The notes under the pieces: model-generated
Told to the model about the DNA's origin: nothing
Databases searched by the model: none
What the model saw: only the letters and a program-made list of their open reading frames with translations
Shown: piece by piece, positions 9,249 through 16,529 of the stretch
Layout: each line of letters opens with the position of its first letter
Position numbering within the stretch: the stretch's first letter is position 1
Assembly: GCF_000210915.2 (NCBI RefSeq)
Contig: NC_016620.1
Span: forward strand, 2,914,001-2,978,000
Origin: Halobacteriovorax marinus SJ
GTDB lineage: Bacteria > Bdellovibrionota > Bacteriovoracia > Bacteriovoracales > Bacteriovoracaceae
DNA: 64,000 bases
Direction of reading: 5' to 3'
Translations under genes and position numbers: made by a program

Positions 9249-10622
9249 CTACTCCTCTTCAGTTGGATTAAGAGAATTTTCAGCTTTTCTAGCAAGTTCA
9301 ACCATCTGATCATAGAGGGCTTCAATTGTTAAATAGTCACTCATGCCCTGAAATTGCTTTAATAAGGCCATCAGGTCGTCATAAATGACAAGGGCCTTAT
9401 CTACCTTTGGATTAGACCCTCTCGCATAGGCCCCAACATTTATAAGGTCCTCATTTTCTTTATAAGCTGAGAGTAAGTCTCTTAAGTGAGAGGCTACAAT
9501 TTTATGCTCGTTTGTTGTCACTTTATTCATAACCCTTGAGAGGGACTGAAGGACATCAATTGCAGGGAATTGGTTTCTTGATGCAAGTTCTCTACTTAAG
9601 ACAATATGCCCATCGGCAATTGCTCTTACAGCATCTGCGATCGGCTCATCCATATCACCACCCTCTACGAGAACAGTATAGATACCTGTGATCGTACCAG
9701 AGTTAGATTTTGTTCCGGCCCTTTCCATCAACTTAGGTAATTGTGCAAATACAGATGGCGTATATCCTTTTTGCCCAGGAGGTTCTCCAGCACTTAAGGA
9801 AATCTCTCTATTGGCCATGGCAAAACGTGTAATAGAGTCCATCATCAAAAGAACATCTTTATTATCATCTCTAAAAAACTCTGAGATTGTCGTAGCAACA
9901 TAGGCAGCTTTCATTCTAATCAGTGGAGAAGTATCTGATGTGGCAACAATAACCACAGATCTTTTAATTCCCTCTGGTCCTAAGTCAGACTCTATAAACT
10001 CGAGGACCTCACGTCCCCTCTCTCCGATAAGTGCAATGACATTAACATCAGCACTAGAGTTTTGAGCAATCATCCCAAGAGTCACAGACTTCCCGACACC
10101 AGAACCTGCCATGATGGCCATTCTCTGCCCCTTACCTGCCGTCATAAAACAATTAACTGCATGAACTCCCACATCTAATGGTTCTTTAATAGGCGGTCTC
10201 TCTAGTGGATTTAACGCCGTCCCATAGATAGATCGAGACTCTTCTATATCTGTTATTGGTCCCTTTCCATCAATTGGATTTCCTTGAAAATCAATAACTC
10301 TTCCAAGCATATTCTTTGAAAGTTTAATTGTTGTCGTGAGGTCTTTTAGGTAGACTTTTGTTTCTGAATTTATTCCTGAAATTTCATCATATGGCATGGC
10401 CATGCATTTATGACCGTTAATAGCGACGACTTCACCTAGACATCTCTCACCAAATTCAGTCACAAACTCAACATTACTGCCAATCACTGCACGTGAGAGA
10501 TTTACTTCAAAGAGCATACCTTTATTAGCAAAAACTTTTCCAATTTTTTGATAGGGAGTTGAGTATTCATAAGCTTTATGAATAGCAAGTAAATCAAGTT
10601 CTTGATCTTTACTCTGAGTCAC
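9249..10622 (-). CDS. fliI: Flagellar export ATPase FliI
   Basis: FliI is the F1-beta-like ATPase of the flagellar export apparatus. Walker A GSGVGKS lies at about 173-179, followed by IGERGREVLEF, the Walker B region LLMMDSITRFAMANREI, and the GEPPGQKGYTPSVFAQLPKL segment typical of FliI/SctN. The frame opens with an ATG at 10652, but an SD (GAGG) sits six bases before a GTG at 10622, inside the end of fliH; I take GTG 10622, giving 457 residues and a 14-base overlap with fliH. ATGs at 10652 and 10634 remain possible. Confidence 0.95.
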   Translation of the reverse strand: MTQSKDQELDLLAIHKAYEYSTPYQKIGKVFANKGMLFEVNLSRAVIGSNVEFVTEFGERCLGEVVAINGHKCMAMPYDEISGINSETKVYLKDLTTTIKLSKNMLGRVIDFQGNPIDGKGPITDIEESRSIYGTALNPLERPPIKEPLDVGVHAVNCFMTAGKGQRMAIMAGSGVGKSVTLGMIAQNSSADVNVIALIGERGREVLEFIESDLGPEGIKRSVVIVATSDTSPLIRMKAAYVATTISEFFRDDNKDVLLMMDSITRFAMANREISLSAGEPPGQKGYTPSVFAQLPKLMERAGTKSNSGTITGIYTVLVEGGDMDEPIADAVRAIADGHIVLSRELASRNQFPAIDVLQSLSRVMNKVTTNEHKIVASHLRDLLSAYKENEDLINVGAYARGSNPKVDKALVIYDDLMALLKQFQGMSDYLTIEALYDQMVELARKAENSLNPTEEE

Positions 10623-11490
10623 TACTTCCCTCATCACTGCTATTGCTCTCATGGACAGTATTCATATCCACTGGAGCTTCTTGATCGAGCCCTACAGACT
10701 CAAACAGACGATCTAAACTCTTGAGCTGCTGATTAATTGTTCCGTTTAAGATACCTTTATCACACTCTAAAACTATCCCTGGCCCTTCAATATCGTAATC
10801 AATTTCAACTCTAACATTAGAGAGTTGTCCAACCTTCTGCTGAACAATCTCAAGGACCTCAGGCATTTGCTCAAAAGATCTTTCATCTACATGAATGAGA
10901 AGGTTACTCTTTGTTTGCATCTCTACGATAAGCTTTTCTAAGAGATTTTCGATATAGGCACCATCGTCCTTAAGCTCACGTAATATAACCCATTTAGTAA
11001 GAACACGAACTAAAGAATAGACTTGCTTCTTTTGGTTAATTAAAAGTTCTGGTCTTGTACCTAGAACTTCAATAATCATATTTGTTAAATTCTGTAATTT
11101 CTCTTCAGAAGCAGCTCTATTTTGACTAAAGACTTCTTCTCTACCATTCGCAACGCCTTCATTAAAACCGTCGTTATAGGCTTCTTGTCTAATTTCCTGA
11201 ACTCTTCTTTCAACTTCTTGCTCAATTCTAAGTTCTCTCTCTTTGAGAACCTGTTTCGTAATTCCTCTATGTTCTTTTACGATTGGTGCAATCTTGAAGT
11301 CATTCTTTTCAGCATGCTCTCTTTCAATTTTAATAATTTTCTGATGCTCTTGTGTCCTAGATGGGGCTAACTCTGATATTTCTTTAAATTCAAAGTTAGA
11401 AACATCTCCATTTGAAAGTGAAGTTGAAGAAAATGATTGAAACTCATAATCTTGTACATCACCAAATAGATTGTTCTTATCATTAGACAT
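10609..11490 (-). CDS. fliH: Flagellar export regulator FliH
   Basis: FliH binds FliI as a dimer, tethers it to FliN at the C ring and controls its ATPase. This 293-residue protein has a variable N-terminus, then a charged helical segment (about 65-125) with VERRVQEIRQEAYNDGFNEG, which includes the Gly-spaced repeats of FliH, and a C-terminal globular part of the vacuolar ATPase E-subunit type (TKWVILRELKDDGAYIENLL, LLIHVDERSFEQM, VEIDYDIEGPGIVLECDKG). The acidic Ser/Asp tail overlaps the fliI start. It begins 23 bases after fliG ends. Confidence 0.92.
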   Translation of the reverse strand: MSNDKNNLFGDVQDYEFQSFSSTSLSNGDVSNFEFKEISELAPSRTQEHQKIIKIEREHAEKNDFKIAPIVKEHRGITKQVLKERELRIEQEVERRVQEIRQEAYNDGFNEGVANGREEVFSQNRAASEEKLQNLTNMIIEVLGTRPELLINQKKQVYSLVRVLTKWVILRELKDDGAYIENLLEKLIVEMQTKSNLLIHVDERSFEQMPEVLEIVQQKVGQLSNVRVEIDYDIEGPGIVLECDKGILNGTINQQLKSLDRLFESVGLDQEAPVDMNTVHESNSSDEGSSDSE

Positions 11491-11513
11491 TCAAACTCCT
11501 AAAAAATTAATTA

Positions 11514-12545
11514 TTAAACGAGAGCATCTCCGTCTCCACCTCTAGAAATAAAGGCCTTACCTTGAGACTCTAGTTCCTTACATTTTTGCACAATTTCAGA
11601 TTGTGCTTTTTCAACATCAGATAACTTTGTTGGCCCAAGAGCATCTAAATCCTCTTGTAATAGCCCGGCAGCTCTATTAGACATATTCTTAAAGAGCTTT
11701 GCTCTAATCTCTTCAGGTGCTGTTTTAAGAGCAATAACGAGCTTCTGCTGATCAACTTCTTTAAGTAGAGACTGAATACCTCTATCATCAACGTAGACAA
11801 GGTCTTCAAAAACAAACATGAGTTTTCTAATCTCTTCTGCGAGTTCAGGATCTTTCTCTTCAACTCTACCCATAATGTTCTTCTCAGAGTTCTTATCCAT
11901 AAGGTTAAGCATATCTGCAATAGGCTCAACTCCACCCAGTTGATTTGTATCAATAGAACCAAGAGTAGAGAGTTCTGTTTTAAGCACATCATCAAGTTGT
12001 GCAATAAGCTCAGGAGAAACATAGTCTAAATTAGAAACTCTTAGAACAACTTCGGCCTGTAACCCTTCAGGTAATCTTCTTAAGACATCAACTTTTCTCT
12101 CAGCATTTAAGTGAGCAATAATTAATGCGATAGTCTGAGGGTGCTCATTGATAAGGAAGTTTGCTAGAGTTCTTGTATCAACTAGTTCAAGTGACTCAAG
12201 AGTATTTGAAGCTCCCACATCAACAATCTGTCCAAGTAACTGCTTCGCTCTATCTTCACCAAGAGCATTGATGATGAAGTCTCTTCCCCTATTCTCAGAG
12301 AATAATAAATCATTATCTTCATTTAAGTGTGAGTAGAATTCTTCAAGAACTCTCTTGATCATCCAAATAGGGGCTTTATTAATTGATGACATCGCATTAA
12401 TCATACGTTTAACATCATTATCTCTCATATATGAGAAGATTAATTGAGTTGTTTGAACACCCAATGAACTCAAAAGGATCGCGGCCTTATCCTGCCCCGA
12501 TAATAGTGAGTATTCAATATCTGGTTCTAAACCTTGCTCTGCCAT
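11514..12545 (-). CDS. fliG: Flagellar motor switch protein FliG
   Basis: FliG is the rotor protein of the C ring that receives torque from the stator. The 343 residues match the full family length. The N-terminal domain (LSGQDKAAILLSSLGVQTTQ) binds FliF, the middle domain has the EHPQTIALIIAHLNAERKV motif, equivalent to the EHPQ signature that binds FliM, and the C-terminal domain holds the charged torque helix (VYVDDRGIQSLLKEVDQQKL, ALKTAPEEIRAKLFKNMSNR). It starts 20 bases after fliF ends. Confidence 0.97.
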   Translation of the reverse strand: MAEQGLEPDIEYSLLSGQDKAAILLSSLGVQTTQLIFSYMRDNDVKRMINAMSSINKAPIWMIKRVLEEFYSHLNEDNDLLFSENRGRDFIINALGEDRAKQLLGQIVDVGASNTLESLELVDTRTLANFLINEHPQTIALIIAHLNAERKVDVLRRLPEGLQAEVVLRVSNLDYVSPELIAQLDDVLKTELSTLGSIDTNQLGGVEPIADMLNLMDKNSEKNIMGRVEEKDPELAEEIRKLMFVFEDLVYVDDRGIQSLLKEVDQQKLVIALKTAPEEIRAKLFKNMSNRAAGLLQEDLDALGPTKLSDVEKAQSEIVQKCKELESQGKAFISRGGDGDALV

Positions 12546-12564
12546 CTTTATTCCCTATCCTATC

Positions 12565-14229
12565 TTATGCTATCTGCTTATCTGACTCTTGAGCATGGAT
12601 TATTTCATGGATAACTTGTGCTGCCTTGGCAGGGTTTCCTTCAACTAGTGAAATAATCTTCTCTCTCAACATATTCCCTTCGATCTTCTCAGGGTTTAGC
12701 TTCTCTTCTATCTGTGGAAGCGCATCTTCAAGCCCTGGTAACTTTTGATTTGCTTGAACTTTCTCAAGCTCTTCAAGAGTTTTAGGTAGGAAGTCTTCAA
12801 CAGTTTCAACTGTATTATCAGTTACCCACTGAATAAATGGTCTAACAACTAGGAAGAAAAAGAGAGTTATCGCTAAACCTACAGTAAGATACTTAACGAT
12901 ATTCTTGATAAGTTCTCTATTTTCTTTCTCTCTCATCATCGCTTCAATAGATGCCATATCTTCTTGAGCGAACTCCATATTCTTGATAACAATTTGATCG
13001 CCTCTTCTAGCATCAATACCTAATGTAGATGAAACAATGGCTGAAAAATTTGCTAAATCTGCTTCTGACCATCTCTCGTATTGAGTAGAAATGGCTCCAT
13101 CAGCACCCTTAACCTGAACTCTTCTTCCATCAATCATTACAGCGGCACTAATTTTTCTAATACCTGCCGTTGGGTTCTTTGACTTTGTTACCTTTGATGG
13201 AACATTGTAATTTCTAGTCGCAAGTGACTTATCTACATTATTTCTAGTCTCTGGGATTCCTGGTTGTGGTTGCTCTCCAGGAAGATTTGATCTCGCTCCA
13301 GGAATTCCCTGAGGAGAAGGTCTAGAACCATTTAGCTTCTGAGTATTTGAAACCTCTGAAAGAACGGCCTTATTCTCACCGTCAAACTCTGTTTTAGTAG
13401 ATACACTCTCTGTAAAATCAAGATTTACTGTAACCTTAGCAATGACTTTTCCGGCCCCTACAACCTTTGAAAGGATATCTTCAATTTGTTTTTCATACTT
13501 TCTATTTACTTTTCCCTCAAGTGCCATTCTATTGGCAGTATAAGCGGTCATTGGATCACCAATATTCTCAGAAAGCTTCTTACCCCTATCATCTAAGATA
13601 ACAACATTTTCATTTCTCATTCCATCGATTGAGCTAGAAACAAGTGAGGCAACACCTTTAATTTCATCAGGAGTTAGTGTTACACCTCTTTCTAAGTCAA
13701 CAACTACTGAGGCAGATGGAGCTTTCTTTTCCGAAACAAATGGACTTGATTCTGGAATAGAGAGGTGAACTCTTGCTCTTTTAACACCTCTAATATATTT
13801 GATGGTTTTAACAAGCTCTCCCTCTAGGGCCCTTTGCTTATTAACTTTTTGAACAAAACTTGTCGTTCCAAATGACTGCTTATCAAAAACTTCGTATCCA
13901 ACTGTTCCAGAGAAATTTACTCCTAGAGTTGCAATCTCAAGCCTCCACTTATTGATAAGTTCTTCTGGAATACTGATCGTTTTTCCATCATTAGACATTT
14001 CATAAGGGATTTTCTTCTCTTCAAGTAAAACAGCGATCTTTTTCGAATCTTCTCTATTTAACTCTGTGTAAAGAACATCCATTCTTGTCTTAGATGCCCA
14101 AATGACAATCCCAACAAAGCAGGCAACAATAAATGCCGCAATTGAAACAAGACCAATCTTCTTATTTAGGTCGAGTGAGTTAAAAAATTCTGTGAAATTC
14201 CTTATGATCTTTTCTAAAAAATCTTGCAA
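12565..14229 (-). CDS. fliF: Flagellar MS-ring protein FliF
   Basis: FliF forms the membrane-spanning MS ring that houses the export gate. This 554-residue protein has an N-terminal helix (about 25-45), the ring-building motifs in the periplasm (KIPYEMSNDGKTISIPEE, VKRARVHLSIPESSPF, KAPSASVVVDLERGVTL), a Pro/Gln/Asn-rich loop at about 305-340, a second helix near 450-470, and the cytoplasmic FliG-binding tail. The start is a TTG at 14229; an AGGAGG site six bases upstream supports it, and no ATG occurs nearby in frame. Confidence 0.96.
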   Translation of the reverse strand: MQDFLEKIIRNFTEFFNSLDLNKKIGLVSIAAFIVACFVGIVIWASKTRMDVLYTELNREDSKKIAVLLEEKKIPYEMSNDGKTISIPEELINKWRLEIATLGVNFSGTVGYEVFDKQSFGTTSFVQKVNKQRALEGELVKTIKYIRGVKRARVHLSIPESSPFVSEKKAPSASVVVDLERGVTLTPDEIKGVASLVSSSIDGMRNENVVILDDRGKKLSENIGDPMTAYTANRMALEGKVNRKYEKQIEDILSKVVGAGKVIAKVTVNLDFTESVSTKTEFDGENKAVLSEVSNTQKLNGSRPSPQGIPGARSNLPGEQPQPGIPETRNNVDKSLATRNYNVPSKVTKSKNPTAGIRKISAAVMIDGRRVQVKGADGAISTQYERWSEADLANFSAIVSSTLGIDARRGDQIVIKNMEFAQEDMASIEAMMREKENRELIKNIVKYLTVGLAITLFFFLVVRPFIQWVTDNTVETVEDFLPKTLEELEKVQANQKLPGLEDALPQIEEKLNPEKIEGNMLREKIISLVEGNPAKAAQVIHEIIHAQESDKQIA

Positions 14230-14290
14230 GGGAATCCTCCTGATAAATTGAGCTAGAACATCCTATTCCAGCTTTAGTTGCCCCCAACTA

Positions 14291-14656
14291 TTATATTTGC
14301 ATTCTCATTACTTCTTTATAAGCATCAATGACTTTAGTCCTAATTTGGTTCATAGTTCTAAAAGCAATATCAGCTTTTTCTACTGCCATCATTACCTCTG
14401 GAAGATTCTTCTTCTCTCCAGAAGCAAGTTTTTGCATGGCCGTATTGGCTTCTTGTTGAAGTCCATTTACTTGTGCAATAGAGCTGGCTAACATTTCACC
14501 AAAACTCTGCTTTGCCTGTGTACCTTCAACATCACCTATTGAAAGCTCATTGAAGTTGATGGCCTTTGCCCCATCGAGTTCAGCGCTCTTGGTCCAGTCC
14601 TTTGAACTATAATCATTCAAAATACTTTTCATAGATCCTACTGTTTCAATTGGCAT
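14291..14656 (-). CDS. fliE: Flagellar basal-body protein FliE
   Basis: FliE joins the MS ring to the rod. This 121-residue protein shows the conserved C-terminal helices (LASSIAQVNGLQQEANTAMQ, LPEVMMAVEKADIAFRTMNQ, then IRTKVIDAYKEVMRMQI), with a variable N-terminus. The length is close to that of the family. It follows flgC by 13 bases and is followed by fliF after 61 bases, the standard order. Confidence 0.95.
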   Translation of the reverse strand: MPIETVGSMKSILNDYSSKDWTKSAELDGAKAINFNELSIGDVEGTQAKQSFGEMLASSIAQVNGLQQEANTAMQKLASGEKKNLPEVMMAVEKADIAFRTMNQIRTKVIDAYKEVMRMQI

Positions 14657-14669
14657 AACCTACTCCCTC

Positions 14670-15110
14670 TTAGTTTCGACCAAGCTCTAGAGCCTTCATG
14701 GCCATATTCTTAGTCGTATTCATAGCATTGATATTGGCTTCGTATGCTCTCGAAGCCGATATCATATTTGCCATTTCTTCCATTACATTAATATCTGGAT
14801 AAGCAACATAACCTTGATCGTTAGCATCAGGGTGATTTGGTTCATACTTTAAGATAGGAGGTCTGTTAGTACTAATCACCTCTGTTGCTTGAACAGTTTG
14901 TGCTTTCTCACCAAGTTCGCCTTCAAGAATCTCTGAAAAAGTTTCTCTCGCTGGCTCTGAACCAAAAACAACTTCTTTACGTCTATAAGGGCCACCTTCA
15001 GCCGTTCTCGTCGTTTGAGCGTTCGCAATATTCGAAGAAATCGAGGCCATTCGCTTTTTATTAGCGGCTAAACCTGAAGAACTTATTTTTAAAGAGGTTA
15101 ATAAATCCAT
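14670..15110 (-). CDS. flgC: Flagellar basal-body rod protein FlgC
   Basis: A proximal rod subunit of 146 residues. The N-terminal rod motif is LLTSLKISSSGLAANKKRMA followed by SISSNIANAQT, and the C-terminus carries NVMEEMANMISASRAYEANI, the shared rod/hook coiled-coil signature. It lies nine bases downstream of flgB and 13 bases before fliE. Confidence 0.97.
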   Translation of the reverse strand: MDLLTSLKISSSGLAANKKRMASISSNIANAQTTRTAEGGPYRRKEVVFGSEPARETFSEILEGELGEKAQTVQATEVISTNRPPILKYEPNHPDANDQGYVAYPDINVMEEMANMISASRAYEANINAMNTTKNMAMKALELGRN

Positions 15111-15119
15111 CTATTCTCC

Positions 15120-15527
15120 TTAGTTACTTGAACCAACTGCGTACTTCATGAGTCCAAATTTTTTATTAATTAATTGCACCGTTGCATCGTATAAGATCTT
15201 ATTCTCTGCCATTCGTGCTAGTTCTGCATCTCTGTCTACTGTATTTCCATCCTCACTTACAATTCCATTAGGATCTTCGTATACCTCTGGTTGTAAATTC
15301 CCAAAGCCACCGCTTCCTACATCGAAGTGACGTGAATCTTCAGTATTAAGTTGTTGCTGTCCATCAACGTCCAACGCTCTCGCCAGGGCCTGCTCAAAGT
15401 CTACTCTTTTCGCTTTATAACCTGGCGTTTCAGCATTAGCGATATTAGAAGAGATAATCTCCTGTCTCATCTGTCTGAAATTCAGTGATGATGCTAGTGC
15501 TTTAAGTGTTTTATCGTTTACATCCAT
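15120..15527 (-). CDS. flgB: Flagellar basal-body rod protein FlgB
   Basis: A proximal rod subunit of 135 residues. The N-terminal region shows LASSLNFRQMRQEIISSNIA then NAETPGYKAKRVDFEQAL, and the C-terminus ARMAENKILYDATVQLINKK FGLMKYAVG is typical of FlgB. It is the first structural gene of the run, starting about 31 bases after the AAA+ regulator gene ends, so structural and regulatory genes probably share a transcript. Confidence 0.97.
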   Translation of the reverse strand: MDVNDKTLKALASSLNFRQMRQEIISSNIANAETPGYKAKRVDFEQALARALDVDGQQQLNTEDSRHFDVGSGGFGNLQPEVYEDPNGIVSEDGNTVDRDAELARMAENKILYDATVQLINKKFGLMKYAVGSSN

Positions 15528-15558
15528 TACAACTTCCTAAGTCTTATTTGATTACAAA

Positions 15559-16488
15559 TTATCTTAAGTTTACAAAGTATGCTGATCCATTATTTCTATA
15601 TTCATTAATTTTATTTCTAAGAGTTCTAATTGAAACTCCAAGAATCTTTGCTGCTTGAGTTCTATTTTCACTTGTGTGAATTAAAGCCTTCTTAATTAAT
15701 AGCTTCTCAGCTTCTTTTAAAGACATTAATCTGATTCCATCAGAATCATCATCACTCATCATACTTACAGCTTTCTTCTCACCAATTTCTAAGTCAGCTT
15801 CTGTTAAAACACCTGTAGAGTTATTTTCAAGTGCATTCTCAAGAACTGTTCTTAGTTCATTTACATTATGAGTCCAGTAGTGACCAAGAATTTTATCCAT
15901 TGCTGAGCTATCTACTGATACTGAGTCTTCAGAGAACTCTTGTACAAAGTGTCTTGCGATTTCTTCAAGGTCAGTTACTCTCTCTCTTAATGGAGTTAGT
16001 GAAATTGCATTTGAAGAAATAAAAGTATAGAGACCTCTATAAAATCTTCCTGATCCAACTAACTTAGATAAGTTCTTAGTCGTTGTTGCAAGAATTCTTA
16101 CATCAATATCGTAGTCTTCTAATTCATTTAAAATTTTGTGAAGTCTTTTTTGGAACTCATCTTCTAGACAATCAATATTTGCGAAAACAACTGATCCACC
16201 GTTAGCAGCTTCAAGAGCTCCCTTAACGAATCTTCCAGTCTCTTCTTCTCTATGTCCTAGAATTTGATTTTCTACAGTTTGAGCATCTGCTGAACAATCA
16301 ACACAGATATATGAGCTATTTGCTCTTGTAGAATTTTCGTGGATATAACGACTTAAGGCCCTCTTACCTACTCCCGTTTCACCAACAACTAATACTGGGG
16401 CTTTTGTTACAGAAATATTCCTAGCTACCGAAATGGCCTTCGTTACCTTAGGATCTTTACCGAAAAGCTCAACTCTAACTGATTCCAT
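15559..16488 (-). CDS. Degenerate sigma-54-type AAA+ protein with Fis HTH (flagellar locus)
   Basis: A 309-residue protein with the architecture of a sigma-54 activator lacking a receiver: AAA+ domain (about 8-230) and Fis-type HTH (TQAAKILGVSIRTLRNKINEY). Walker A is intact (GETGVGKR, about 36-43). The part that should read GHEKGAFTGA reads GHREEETGRF, so the sigma-54 contact loop is gone; Walker B is VVFANIDCL in place of an LFLDE-type motif; and the arginine-finger segment is RFYRGLYTFIS, where the two usual Arg positions hold Tyr and Phe. It probably cannot remodel sigma-54 holoenzyme, and could act as a DNA-binding modulator of the partner regulator at 19448-20968 (inference). ATG 16488 is chosen because AGGAGG lies just before it; the longer frame would start at TTG 16503 upstream of that site. 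Confidence 0.85.
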   Translation of the reverse strand: MESVRVELFGKDPKVTKAISVARNISVTKAPVLVVGETGVGKRALSRYIHENSTRANSSYICVDCSADAQTVENQILGHREEETGRFVKGALEAANGGSVVFANIDCLEDEFQKRLHKILNELEDYDIDVRILATTTKNLSKLVGSGRFYRGLYTFISSNAISLTPLRERVTDLEEIARHFVQEFSEDSVSVDSSAMDKILGHYWTHNVNELRTVLENALENNSTGVLTEADLEIGEKKAVSMMSDDDSDGIRLMSLKEAEKLLIKKALIHTSENRTQAAKILGVSIRTLRNKINEYRNNGSAYFVNLR

Positions 16489-16529
16489 TTGACCTCCTGT
16501 CAATGCTGATCCATTCCTTGGATCTAAAA

